Source: an uncultured Acidobacteriaceae bacterium
GTDB lineage: Bacteria; Acidobacteriota; Terriglobia; Terriglobales; Acidobacteriaceae
Direction of reading: 5' to 3'
Assembly: GCA_903911925.1 (NCBI GenBank)
Contig: CAIWFH010000110.1
Location: forward strand, 1 to 64,000
DNA length: 64,000 nucleotides
Made by a program: the position numbers and the translations under genes. Under the pieces are notes generated by a model. That model saw nothing but the letters and a program-made list of their open reading frames with translations. It made no database searches and was not told the origin of the DNA. Numbering within the stretch: position 1 is the stretch's first letter; the number at the start of each line of letters is the position of its first letter. This document shows positions 1-9,267 of this stretch, piece by piece.

Positions 1-154
1 GCTGTTTTCCGCCCTTCCCACAAACCTTGGAAATCGATAAGGCCGATTCCCACATTCCCACCGCCACGACGACAACGAGGATGAATTTAATTCTCAAAAC
101 CCGGCCGGTTAAGAGATACGCATTCTGAGGGCAAGGTCAAAATGCTGCTGAGAA

Positions 155-1063
155 TTACCAGCCCACCTGGCGCATCCGCCCAAGGATGACGGTGCTGTAG
201 TTATTCATGCGTTCGGGTCGCCGCCTGAGTGGAGCGGGCAGAATGGCGGCGAGACGCGCCGCGCGATCCCGGCCGATATTATGGGCGGGGGTCGAGTACC
301 ATGTGCGGCAGGCGGCGTCTGCGCCATAAACTCCCGGACCCCATTCGACGATGTTGAGGTAGAGCTCGAGAATGCGCTGCTTGCCGAGGACCAGCTCGGC
401 CACCGGCACCAGCGTGAACTCCGCGCCCTTGCGGAGGAAAGAGCCGCCGGTTCCGAAGAACAGGTTCTTTACAAGTTGCTGCGTGATGGTGGAAGCTCCG
501 CGGGTGCGCTCGCCTTCCATATCGTCTTTGGCGGCGATTTCCAACTCGTGCCAATCGAAACCGTGGTGCAGGTAGAAGCGCCCATCCTCGGCAGAGATTA
601 CGGCATGCTGGAAGTCGGGCGAGATCTGGTTGAGGGGAACGAAGTTGTAGCGTTCGCGATAGGGCTTGTGGTGCATCCAGGCTTGCATACGGCGCTCGAC
701 GTGCAGAGCGGTTGTGGGCGGATCGATCCACCTGGCGGCAACGAGAGCAAGTGCGGCGAAGGACCAAAGAAGCAGCGCAACGAGGGCAAGCCATTTGACC
801 GTGGAGCGGAGGGAGAATTTCCGTTGCGGAGTCGTGGCGGGCGGGGCTGGAGTTGGGGGCACATTCAAGAATAACGGGCGGGGGCTGGTTGCTGCATGCG
901 GCAGGGCTTGCACGCCGGCCGTGGAATGGCATTTCAGAATAGCGTCTCGGCACTTGGCTTGATTGCGCAAGCGTCTCGAATCAAGGGGATGAGTAGCGCT
1001 TTCCGTCAGGAGCCAAAGGCCATACCAATTTTTATGCGTTTGCGGCATGATTAGAAGCCGCAC
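155..1063 (-). CDS. mtgA: Monofunctional biosynthetic peptidoglycan transglycosylase
   Basis: Membrane-anchored glycosyltransferase (GT51) that polymerises lipid II into glycan strands at the periplasmic face. Seen: a single hydrophobic segment at about residues 88-110 (VKWLALVALLLWSFAALALV), then the GT51 core with the catalytic-Glu motif SAEDGRFYLHHGFDW, the RGASTITQQLVKNLF block and KQRILELYLNIVEWG. No transpeptidase domain follows, so it is the monofunctional type rather than a class A PBP. The frame opens with GTG at 1063 and has about 80 residues before the membrane segment, longer than usual. An ATG lies at 1048, and a later non-ATG start cannot be excluded. The C-terminus ends soon after the GT51 core, as in the family. 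Function is secure; the start is not. Confidence 0.93.
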   Translation of the reverse strand: MRLLIMPQTHKNWYGLWLLTESATHPLDSRRLRNQAKCRDAILKCHSTAGVQALPHAATSPRPLFLNVPPTPAPPATTPQRKFSLRSTVKWLALVALLLWSFAALALVAARWIDPPTTALHVERRMQAWMHHKPYRERYNFVPLNQISPDFQHAVISAEDGRFYLHHGFDWHELEIAAKDDMEGERTRGASTITQQLVKNLFFGTGGSFLRKGAEFTLVPVAELVLGKQRILELYLNIVEWGPGVYGADAACRTWYSTPAHNIGRDRAARLAAILPAPLRRRPERMNNYSTVILGRMRQVGW

Positions 1064-1264
1064 GATGACAGTTCGGATGAGCTTTCCGCAAGCTTCGAGG
1101 AAACTGGAAAGTGATATCCGTCACATCGTCGGAACTTGAATGTCATTGATAAATAACCATGCCCGTGGTGTCGCTTTGCGCGGCCGACCGGGTGAAAGAG
1201 ATGGAGTTCCTGCTTCAGTTCCGTTCCCCTGCATTGAGGAGCAACTACTCCGGAGGACGGTCCG

Positions 1265-4200
1265 TTGCCAATAGCTAAGTATGCGAGGTTTGTTCGTCCG
1301 GCGCTTCGATTCGCTGTCGCGGCGGGGGTAGTGATTGCTGCCTTTCTGGTGAACCAGATCCTGGTGTACCAGTTCGGCTTGCGGATGCCGCTTTTCATTG
1401 TTATTTTTCCGGCTGTGATGGTAGACGCGCTACTCTTCGGACTTTGGCCCGGAGTGATGGCCTCGGTGTTGGCTACGGCGCTGACAGATTACTGGATATT
1501 CACGCCCATCGGCGAATTTAGGATCGAACACTTCGCGGACTGCGTCGCCTTGGCGTTTTTCTTCCTGATGGGCGTATTCATATCTGTGTTGGCAGAACGT
1601 TACCGTCGCAACCAGCAAAAGCTGGCGGCCGCCAGCCAGGCGCTGGCGCTACGCGAGACAAGGGAGCAGCTCGAGGAATCGACAGCCTACCAGCAGATAG
1701 CACTGGAGGCGGCGGGACTGGGCGCCTGGGACTATCGGCTGGACACAGGAGAGGTGGTATGGGACGAGCGCTGCAGGAACGAGTTCGGGTTTTCTGCCGG
1801 AGACGCGCTTGACTACACAGCGGCCATAGCGAACATCGTTCCCGAAGATCGAACGGCTACCGACGAGGCAGTCAAGCGGGCAATTCGCGGCGAAAATGAC
1901 GGGGCGTATCACCGGGAGTTCCGGGTTGCGTGGCCGGACGGCTCATTCCACTGGATAGCATCGCACGGGAGGGTTTACTTCAGCGGCGAAGGCGCTGACC
2001 GGCGCGCGGTGCGGTTCATCGGCGTCAACGCCGACGTAACCGAACAAAAACTTGCCCATGAGGTTCAGAGAGAGAGCGCGGAGCGGTACCGGCTGCTGGC
2101 GGAGACGATGCTGCAGGGGGTGGTGCACCAGGCCGCCGACGGCAAAATCATCGCCATGAATCCTGCGGCGGAGCGCATCCTGGGCTGGACCATGGCGGAC
2201 TACCTGGGGAACACCTCGGTTGATGTGGATACGGAGACGATTCGGGAAGACGGATCGCCTTTTCCGGGCCATGAGCATCCGGCCATGGTTTCGCTGCGCA
2301 CCGGCAAACCGACGGATGGCGTGGTGATGGGGGTGCAGACCAAGCGGTCCGGCGGTCCCTTGTGGATCGAGATTGCGGCGGTTCCGCTGTTCCGGCCCGG
2401 CCAGACCGCGCCTTACCAGGTTTACACGGTCTTTGAAGACATCACGGAACGCAGGCAGGCCCAGAGCGCTATCGAGACCATTTTGCAGCGCTTCTACGTG
2501 ATTCTGTCGAATCTGAATTCCGCAATCCTGCTGGTAACGGGCGAAGGAAAGGTCGAGTTTGCCAACAAGGCATTCTGCGACCGGTTTGGCCTGGAGGATT
2601 CGCCGGTGAGGCTGGCGGGGCTTACGGCCAGCACCATGTTGGAGAAGATCAAACCGGCCTACCGGGAACCGGATGAAGCGATTGACCGCATCGTGGAGGT
2701 CGTGAAGCAGGAAAAGCTGGTGATGGGCGAAGAAGTTCCCATGCGAGACGGCGGAACTTGCCTCAGGGACTATGTTCCTTTGACCGTGGATGGGAAGTCG
2801 TATGGCCGGCTGTGGGTGCATGCCGACATTACCGAGCGCAAGCGGATGGAAACGCGCTTGCGCCGTTTCTATGAGACGGGCCTGTTCGCGATCCTTTACT
2901 GGAAGATCGACGGCGGCGTAGTCGACGTGAACGACCGGTTGCTGGAGATGACCGGATACACGCGCGAGGATGTGCGCGCGGGCCTGGTGAACTGGGCTGC
3001 GATTACTCCGCCGGAGTATCACGCGGCCGATGAAGAGGCGCGGCGCCAGATAAGAGAGACCGGCGTTCACCAGCCTTACGAAAAGGAATACGTTCGGAAA
3101 GACGGCTCGCGGGTATGGGGGCAGTTCTGGGCCGCGGCCTACGAGGACGACCGGAACGAAGGAATCTCGTTCATTCTTGACATTTCAGAGCGCAAGCGGG
3201 CCGAGGAAGATTTACGCCGCGCCAAGCGCGAGTGGGAGCGGACCTTCGACAGCGTTCCGGACCTGATTGCGGTGTTGGACAACCAGCATCGGATTGTGCG
3301 CGTGAACCAGGCCATGGCCCGGCGGTTGGGCGCCACGCCGCAAGGCTGCGTCGGGATGCCCTGCTATGCGTGCGTGCACGGCGCTACCTCGCCCATAGGG
3401 ATTTGCCCGCACACGCTGACGTTGCGGGACCATCGGGAACACGCTGCCGAGGTGCATGAAGACCGGCTGGGCGGGGACTTCCTGGTGACGACCACGCCGA
3501 TGTTCAACGAGCACGGCGAGATGGATGGCACGGTGCACGTGGCCCGCAACATTACGGAAAGCAAGCAGGCCGAAGAAGCGTTAAAGGCAAGCGAGAGCCG
3601 CTACCGCAACCTGTTCAACGCGATGAACGAAGGTTTCTGCGTCGTCGAGATGCTGTTTGACGCGGAAGGACGGGCCGCGGACTATCGCTTCCTGGAAGTG
3701 AACGAAGCGTTTGAAGCGCAGACCGGACTGCACGATGCGGTGGGGAGGCGGATGAAGGAACTGGTCCCCGACCACGAAGAGCACTGGTTTGAGATCTATG
3801 GAAGGATTGCGCTGACCGGCGAGCCGGCGCACTTCATGGACGTGGCCGCGGCTTTGAATCGCTACTACGACGTTCACGCCTACCGGGTGGGAGAGCCGGA
3901 GCAGCGGCGCGTGGCGATCGTCTTCAACGACATCAGCGAGTACAAGCGGGCCGAGGAGGCGCTGCGCGCCAGCGAGGAGCGGCTGCGGCTGGCGCTGGAA
4001 GCGGGCCGGATGGGCACGTGGGACCTGGACGTCCTGAGCGGCAACTTCATCTGGAACGACGAGATGTTTCCGATGATGGGCTACCAGCCGGGATCGGTGA
4101 CGCCGAACTACGAAGGGTGGACACGTCGCGTCCTCTCAGAAGATTTGCCGGGGGCGGAAGAGCGGTTCAGGCAGAGCCTTGAAAGCGGCACCGATCTCAG

Positions 4201-6658
4201 CAGCGAGTACCGCATGCTGGGGCTGAACGACGAGGTTCGCTGGGTAGAGGCGCGCGGGCGGTCAGAGCGGGACGAGAACGGAAGAGCCGTCAGGTCGTTT
4301 GGCGTGGTGATGGACATTACCGAGCGCAGGCGTGCTGAGGACGCCTTGCGCGAGGGTGAGACTCAGCTGCGGCTGGCGCTCAATGCCAACCGCGCCGGAA
4401 TGTGGTCCGTCGATCTGCCGAGCGGCGTTCGCACTTTGTCGCCGGAACTCGAGCAGCTTTACGGCTTCGAACCGGGCGAATTCGACGGGACGACGGAAGG
4501 GTCGACGAGCCCGGTGATTCCGGAAGACCGGGAGAGTGTTGCTGCCGCCATGGAGTCCGCCATGCACTCGGGCGGGCTTGAGGTTGATTTTCGCTATACG
4601 CGTGCCGGCTCCGATGAGGTCCGCTGGATGCAGGCGCGGGGTCGCGTGATCCACGACCTTGAGGGGCGGCCCATCCGCATGATTGGGGTAAACACCGACA
4701 TCACCGAGCGCAAGAGGGCCGAGGAGGCGTTGCGGGCCAGCGAAGAAAAGCACAGGCTGTTGGCCGAGAGCATCTCCGATCCGTTCTTTGCCTTGGACAA
4801 GGATCTGCGCATCACCTTCTGGAGTAGGCGAACCGAGGAATTCAACGGCATTCCTGCTGAAGTGGCGTTAGGCAAGACAAGGCTGGAGCTCTTTGGAGAA
4901 AGCGAGTCGCAGCGCAAATCGGACGCCATGTGCCGCCAGTGCATGGAGACCCAGAAGCCCGTCAGGTACGAGGTTCAGTGGACGTTCGGGGACAACCCGC
5001 GCATCTTCGATGTTCAGCTATTCCCGTATGCAGGCGGCGTGGCCACCATTGGGCGGGACGTCACCGAGAGCAGGCGTGCCGAGGAGGCGCTGCGGACCAG
5101 TGAAATGCGCTTCCGGCTGGCGCTTAGCAATGCGCCAGTTTCGATATCGATGCAGGATCGCAATTTTGTCTTTCGCTGGGCCTACAACCAGCGCACCATG
5201 AATCCGGATGAGATTGTCGGAAAGACGGATTACGATCTTTTCCTGCCGGAGGAGATTCCTGCCATTCTCGAGGTGAAGCGCAGGGTACTGGAGACGGGGA
5301 AGCCTGAGAATGTGCAGCAGTGGATTACCTCCAGGGGCAAACGGTTCTTCCTCGACCTGTACATTGAACCCACCTGGGATGGGTCCGGAGAGATTGACGG
5401 AATCGGCGTTGCGGGGGTGGATCTTACCGACCTGAAGATCGCCGAGGAATCGCTCAAAAAGAGCGAGAGGCAGTTCCGCACGCTGGCCAACGCAATCCCC
5501 CAGTTGAGTTGGATGGCCGACGCCGATGGCGCCATCTTCTGGTACAACGACCGCTGGTACGAATATACGGGCGCGACTTGGAAGGAAATGGAAGGCTGGG
5601 GATGGCAGTCTGTTCACGATCCGGAAGTTCTGCCGCAAGTGCTGGAGCGCTGGCGCAACTCGATTGCGAAAGGCAGCCCGTTCGAGATGGTATTTCCGCT
5701 GCGCGGAGCCGACGGGGTTTTTCGTCCGTTCCTGACCAGGGTGATGCCTCTGAAAGACGCGGACGGCAAGGTGATGCGATGGTTTGGAACGAACACCGAC
5801 ATCAGCGAGCAAAAGCAGACTGAAGCGGAGCTGAGGAAAAACCAGGAGCGGCTGAATCTTGCTCTTGAAGTGGCTCAACTGGGCGAATGGGAGCGGGACC
5901 TGAAGGGAGGCACCGCTTCGCGCTCATTGCGCCATGCGCAGATTTTTGGCTACGACAGCGTGGATTCGGAATGGAACTTCAACGTATTTCTCAATCATGT
6001 TCTCCCTGACTACCGGGCCGAGGCTGCCGAGCAGCTTAAATCGCAGCATTCCGGCGAGGTTGTCGACTTCGAGACCAAGATCAGGCGGACCGATGGGGAG
6101 GAGCGCTGGATATGGGTGCGCAGTTATATCCGGGAGGGAGAGAATGGCAAACCGGATCGCGCATACGGAGTTGTGCAGGACATCACCGCGCGCAAGCAGG
6201 TCGAGGAGCAGTTGCAGAAGCTGAATCGCACCCTGAAGGCACTCAGCAATTGCAACCAGGCGCTGATGCATTCGGCCGATGAGGCGGAAATCCTGGATGA
6301 AGTATGCCGCATTGTTACCGGGGATTGCGGCTATGCCATGGTATGGATCGGCTTTGCGGAAAACGACGAAAACAAGTCGGTGAGGCCGGTTGCGTGGTCG
6401 GGTTTTGAAGAGGGATATCTTCAGACGCTCGGAGTCACCTGGGACTTGAAGCCGAGCGGACTGGGCCCTACCGGCACGGCGATTCGGACCGGGCAGCCAT
6501 CGATGTGCCGCAGCATGCAGACAGACCCTGCCTTTGCTCCATGGCGGGAAGAAGCCTTGAAGCGCGGATACGCATCGTCGCTGGTGATTCCTCTCAAGGA
6601 CGGCGAGCAGGCGATGGGCGCCATCACCATCTTTTCAGCGATTCCCGAGGCATTCTGA
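1265..6658 (+). CDS. Multi-PAS sensor protein, N-terminal part of a histidine kinase interrupted by an in-frame TGA
   Basis: The TTG start at 1265 is supported by GGAGGA at 1252-1257, seven bases upstream. Domain order: a DUF4118/KdpD-type membrane region (about residues 1-115, several hydrophobic helices), a short coiled coil, then twelve PAS/PAC units of about 120-130 residues. Each unit ends in a variant of the 'DITERKRAEEALRASE' linker. A GAF domain starts near residue 1670 (LNRTLKALSNCNQALMHSAD). The frame ends at TGA 6656-6658 inside this GAF domain, after SAIPEAF. The codons after the TGA read EGEVNLLTELAGDL, which is the expected end of the GAF domain, and continue in the same frame into the kinase at 6686-8602. 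On its own this product has no kinase domain. It is probably the N-terminal part of a roughly 2,445-residue hybrid sensor kinase. Ligands are unknown. Confidence 0.85.
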   Translation: MPIAKYARFVRPALRFAVAAGVVIAAFLVNQILVYQFGLRMPLFIVIFPAVMVDALLFGLWPGVMASVLATALTDYWIFTPIGEFRIEHFADCVALAFFFLMGVFISVLAERYRRNQQKLAAASQALALRETREQLEESTAYQQIALEAAGLGAWDYRLDTGEVVWDERCRNEFGFSAGDALDYTAAIANIVPEDRTATDEAVKRAIRGENDGAYHREFRVAWPDGSFHWIASHGRVYFSGEGADRRAVRFIGVNADVTEQKLAHEVQRESAERYRLLAETMLQGVVHQAADGKIIAMNPAAERILGWTMADYLGNTSVDVDTETIREDGSPFPGHEHPAMVSLRTGKPTDGVVMGVQTKRSGGPLWIEIAAVPLFRPGQTAPYQVYTVFEDITERRQAQSAIETILQRFYVILSNLNSAILLVTGEGKVEFANKAFCDRFGLEDSPVRLAGLTASTMLEKIKPAYREPDEAIDRIVEVVKQEKLVMGEEVPMRDGGTCLRDYVPLTVDGKSYGRLWVHADITERKRMETRLRRFYETGLFAILYWKIDGGVVDVNDRLLEMTGYTREDVRAGLVNWAAITPPEYHAADEEARRQIRETGVHQPYEKEYVRKDGSRVWGQFWAAAYEDDRNEGISFILDISERKRAEEDLRRAKREWERTFDSVPDLIAVLDNQHRIVRVNQAMARRLGATPQGCVGMPCYACVHGATSPIGICPHTLTLRDHREHAAEVHEDRLGGDFLVTTTPMFNEHGEMDGTVHVARNITESKQAEEALKASESRYRNLFNAMNEGFCVVEMLFDAEGRAADYRFLEVNEAFEAQTGLHDAVGRRMKELVPDHEEHWFEIYGRIALTGEPAHFMDVAAALNRYYDVHAYRVGEPEQRRVAIVFNDISEYKRAEEALRASEERLRLALEAGRMGTWDLDVLSGNFIWNDEMFPMMGYQPGSVTPNYEGWTRRVLSEDLPGAEERFRQSLESGTDLSSEYRMLGLNDEVRWVEARGRSERDENGRAVRSFGVVMDITERRRAEDALREGETQLRLALNANRAGMWSVDLPSGVRTLSPELEQLYGFEPGEFDGTTEGSTSPVIPEDRESVAAAMESAMHSGGLEVDFRYTRAGSDEVRWMQARGRVIHDLEGRPIRMIGVNTDITERKRAEEALRASEEKHRLLAESISDPFFALDKDLRITFWSRRTEEFNGIPAEVALGKTRLELFGESESQRKSDAMCRQCMETQKPVRYEVQWTFGDNPRIFDVQLFPYAGGVATIGRDVTESRRAEEALRTSEMRFRLALSNAPVSISMQDRNFVFRWAYNQRTMNPDEIVGKTDYDLFLPEEIPAILEVKRRVLETGKPENVQQWITSRGKRFFLDLYIEPTWDGSGEIDGIGVAGVDLTDLKIAEESLKKSERQFRTLANAIPQLSWMADADGAIFWYNDRWYEYTGATWKEMEGWGWQSVHDPEVLPQVLERWRNSIAKGSPFEMVFPLRGADGVFRPFLTRVMPLKDADGKVMRWFGTNTDISEQKQTEAELRKNQERLNLALEVAQLGEWERDLKGGTASRSLRHAQIFGYDSVDSEWNFNVFLNHVLPDYRAEAAEQLKSQHSGEVVDFETKIRRTDGEERWIWVRSYIREGENGKPDRAYGVVQDITARKQVEEQLQKLNRTLKALSNCNQALMHSADEAEILDEVCRIVTGDCGYAMVWIGFAENDENKSVRPVAWSGFEEGYLQTLGVTWDLKPSGLGPTGTAIRTGQPSMCRSMQTDPAFAPWREEALKRGYASSLVIPLKDGEQAMGAITIFSAIPEAF

Positions 6659-6685
6659 GAGGGCGAAGTAAACCTGCTGACCGAG

Positions 6686-8602
6686 TTGGCCGGCGACCTC
6701 ACATTTGGCATTCGCACGCTGCGCATGCGCGCGGCCCATGCGGAGGCGGAGGCAGCACTGCGTGAGAACGAAGAGCAACTGGGGCTGTTTGTTGAGCACG
6801 CGCCGGTGGCCCTGGCGATGTTTGATACCGAGATGCGCTACTTGCGCGTGAGCCGACGCTGGAAGGCCGATTACGAAATGCTTGGCCGGGACGTGATTGG
6901 CCTTTCGCATTATGACGTGTTTCCTGAGATTCCCGATCGGTGGAAAGAGAACAATCGCCGGGGACTGGCGGGCGAAGTTTTGCACGAGGAGGCCGATCTG
7001 TTTGAAAGGGCCGACGGCACCGCCCAGTGGTTGCGGTGGGAGATGCGGCCGTGGACCGATCGTTATGGCAACATCGGCGGGATTCTGATTTTCTCTGAAG
7101 ATATAACCGACCGCAAACTGGCGGAGGACGCATTGCGGGAGCAGGCCGAGCTGCTTGACCTGGCCCATGACACGATCATGGTATTTGACCTGGATGGGAC
7201 CATCCGGTTCTGGAATCATGGCGCAGAAGAGATGTACGGGTACTCAAAAGAGGAGGCGACCGGCAAGAAGTCGCACCAGTTGTTGAGCACAGTGTTTCCG
7301 CAGCCGATGAGCGACATCAAGGAGCAGGTTGTCAGGGATGGACGCTGGGAAGGCGAACTTGCCCAGGTGGCCAAAGATGGCACGGGCATGATTGTCGAGA
7401 GCCGGTGGGTGGTGCAGCGAAACAAGGACGGCCAGGTGCTCGGCGTGATGGAGATCAACAGCGACATCACGACGCGGGTAAGAGCCGAGGAGGCTCAGCG
7501 CGAAGCCCATTTGAAGCTGCAATCGGTACTGGACAGCATCACGGACGGCCTGTTGGTGCTGGATGGCGACTGGCAGTTCACTTACTGCAGCGAACACGGC
7601 GCACGCATTCTGGGGCTGCGGCCTGAGGACCTTGTGGGCGGCTGCGTCTGGGAGTTGTTTCCGCGCGCGGAGGGCAGCAAATTCGGCGACGCGTACCGGC
7701 GCGCGGTGGCGAGCCGCGAGCCGGTTCACTTTGAGGAGTTCTATCCGGAGCCGCTGAACATGTGGCTGGAGTGCCACTGCTATCCCACGGATGAAGGGCT
7801 GAGCGTTTACTTCCGGGACATCTCCGACCGCAAGCGGGCCGAAGAAGCGCTACTGCGCAGCGAGAAGCTGGCCTCAGTGGGGCGGATGGCGGCTACCATT
7901 GCGCACGAAATCAACAATCCCCTGGCAGCCATCACCAATACGCTCTTTATCGCGCGCATGAAGGCCGAAGAACCCGCAACGGTTCGCGAGTTCCTCGACA
8001 TTGCGGAAGACGAACTGAAGAGGATTACGCATATCACGCGGCAGACTCTGGGCTTTTACCGCGAATCTTCAGGTCCCGCTGTCATGTCATTGAACGCGGT
8101 GATGGACTCGGCGGTTGACCTGATGAAGAGCAAGATCAGCGCCAAGCACGCGGTGGTTGAAAAGGACTGGGAGGGAGACACAGTTGTTTCAGCCATCGCA
8201 GGCGAACTGCGGCAGGTGTTTGCCAACCTGCTTGGCAACAGCCTTGACGCAATCGACGATGGCGGGACGATCAAGCTGCGCGTGACTTATGGGCCCGACT
8301 TCAAGGGCGGCCGCTCAGCGAGAGTGACCGTGGCCGACAACGGCAAGGGAATCGCCGCAAAGTCGAAGCCGCACATCTTTGAGCCCTTCTACACCACCAA
8401 GGGCACGGTGGGGACCGGGCTTGGGCTGTGGGTGACCAAGCAGATCATCGACAAGCACCACGGGAAGATACACCTGCGTTCTAACGCAGACGGGGCTCAG
8501 CGGGGCACAGTGTTTATGGTCACCCTGCCTGTTGAGCCGCCGGGGATGGCGCAGACCGAAAGCGGAGAGAGCAAGGCGCCAGAGGGCAGCGCGACGCGAT
8601 AG
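6686..8602 (+). CDS. PAS histidine kinase, C-terminal part of the interrupted sensor kinase
   Basis: Three PAS/PAC units (about residues 25-150, 150-275 and 275-395) are followed by a HisKA dimerisation/phosphoacceptor domain and a HATPase. The H-box reads ATIAHEINNPL with the phospho-acceptor at His407. The N-box (QVFANLLGNSLDAID), G1 (VADNGKGI), F-box (PHIFEPFYTTK) and G2 (GTGLGLWVTKQII) are all present, so the kinase is predicted active. No receiver domain is fused and no response regulator lies next to it. It is in exactly the same frame as the upstream gene; only the TGA at 6656-6658 separates them. The given start is TTG 6686 without a convincing ribosome-binding site, and ATG 6725 is another option. 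It could be expressed independently as a soluble kinase, by readthrough, or not at all if the upstream stop is a real null mutation. Confidence 0.85.
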   Translation: MAGDLTFGIRTLRMRAAHAEAEAALRENEEQLGLFVEHAPVALAMFDTEMRYLRVSRRWKADYEMLGRDVIGLSHYDVFPEIPDRWKENNRRGLAGEVLHEEADLFERADGTAQWLRWEMRPWTDRYGNIGGILIFSEDITDRKLAEDALREQAELLDLAHDTIMVFDLDGTIRFWNHGAEEMYGYSKEEATGKKSHQLLSTVFPQPMSDIKEQVVRDGRWEGELAQVAKDGTGMIVESRWVVQRNKDGQVLGVMEINSDITTRVRAEEAQREAHLKLQSVLDSITDGLLVLDGDWQFTYCSEHGARILGLRPEDLVGGCVWELFPRAEGSKFGDAYRRAVASREPVHFEEFYPEPLNMWLECHCYPTDEGLSVYFRDISDRKRAEEALLRSEKLASVGRMAATIAHEINNPLAAITNTLFIARMKAEEPATVREFLDIAEDELKRITHITRQTLGFYRESSGPAVMSLNAVMDSAVDLMKSKISAKHAVVEKDWEGDTVVSAIAGELRQVFANLLGNSLDAIDDGGTIKLRVTYGPDFKGGRSARVTVADNGKGIAAKSKPHIFEPFYTTKGTVGTGLGLWVTKQIIDKHHGKIHLRSNADGAQRGTVFMVTLPVEPPGMAQTESGESKAPEGSATR

Positions 8603-8660
8603 TGGGATCCCGATAATTCCGATCAACGAAGAAGATGCAAAAGCGGATTCTTCGCTCACC

Positions 8661-8694
8661 ATCCCCAAACTGAAAAACGTTTGGGGATTTTTTT
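8661..8694 (+). terminator. Rho-independent terminator after the sensor kinase
   Basis: ATCCCCAAAC and GTTTGGGGAT form a perfect 10-bp stem around an 8-nt loop (TGAAAAAC), followed by a run of T. It begins 58 bases after the kinase stop codon. Confidence 0.9.
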
Positions 8695-8722
8695 GCTCTT
8701 GATGAACGGGGCTATTTGAGTT

Positions 8723-8780
8723 TTGTGGTATCCCACCCATTCCGCAAAAGGCGCGGAATGGATAGGGCACCCGGCTTTTG
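8723..8780. repeat. Mosaic palindromic repeat, copy 1 (CCATTCCGC stem)
   Basis: Conserved flanks GTGGTATCCCA and GGGCACCCGGCTTTTGTGG surround an inner inverted repeat CCATTCCGC/GCGGAATGG. The preceding bases (GATGAACGGGGCTATTTGAG) resemble those before copy 8. First of eight copies seen in this window. Confidence 0.8.
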
Positions 8781-8843
8781 TGGAATTCACACCCCGCAAC
8801 TGGCTTCGGAGCCCGCGATGCCGGATTCAAGTTGGATAAGACT

Positions 8844-9068
8844 TTAAGAAGCCATCTGGAGCAGTTCCTGCTCTGCGCGCAGCCAATCCTGCTCAGCGAA
8901 GCCATCGACGTATCCGCGCTGCGCCCAGTAGACCCTGGCGAGCCGCTCAATCTCCTCGCGGGGGGGCATCATCGGATTGGATGGTGCAATGGGGCTAGTC
9001 TTTTTGGCTACGGCTTTGCGGGGCTTTGCGGGGGTCTTTGTCTTTTTTACTGTTGCGGTAGTTGCCAC
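8844..9068 (-). CDS. DUF2934 domain small protein
   Basis: A 74-residue protein with a basic, Lys/Thr/Pro-rich N-terminal tail (VKKTKTPAKPRKAVAKKTS) and a C-terminal DUF2934 signature, REEIERLARVYWAQRG followed by DGFAEQDWLRAEQELL. DUF2934 proteins are small, of unknown function and common in acidobacteria and proteobacteria. The start is GTG 9068, with AGGAG about 8 bases upstream. The basic tail suggests nucleic-acid or envelope contact, but this is inference only. It stands alone between the kinase and a Tat-exported TIM-barrel gene. Confidence 0.8.
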   Translation of the reverse strand: MATTATVKKTKTPAKPRKAVAKKTSPIAPSNPMMPPREEIERLARVYWAQRGYVDGFAEQDWLRAEQELLQMAS

Positions 9069-9267
9069 GGGGAAAACTCCTCAGTTGGATTTGCCGCCAA
9101 CTTACGGGGCTTCCCATTCAGGATACAAAACTATGAGGCAAAACGCGACCTCTGATTGAGCAGGCGTATCTCATTGCAAAACGTGTCGTCGCGGCGGCGA
9201 GCGCGACTATAATCCACTTGTCCGCTTCAGTAACATTCCATTCACATTACGCGGGCGAGGAGGCTTG

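Noticed and set aside
6656..6658. Selenocysteine decoding of the TGA in the sensor kinase
   Set aside because: The position is a variable solvent-exposed stretch of a GAF domain with no expected Cys, and no stem-loop resembling a bacterial SECIS was recognised just downstream.
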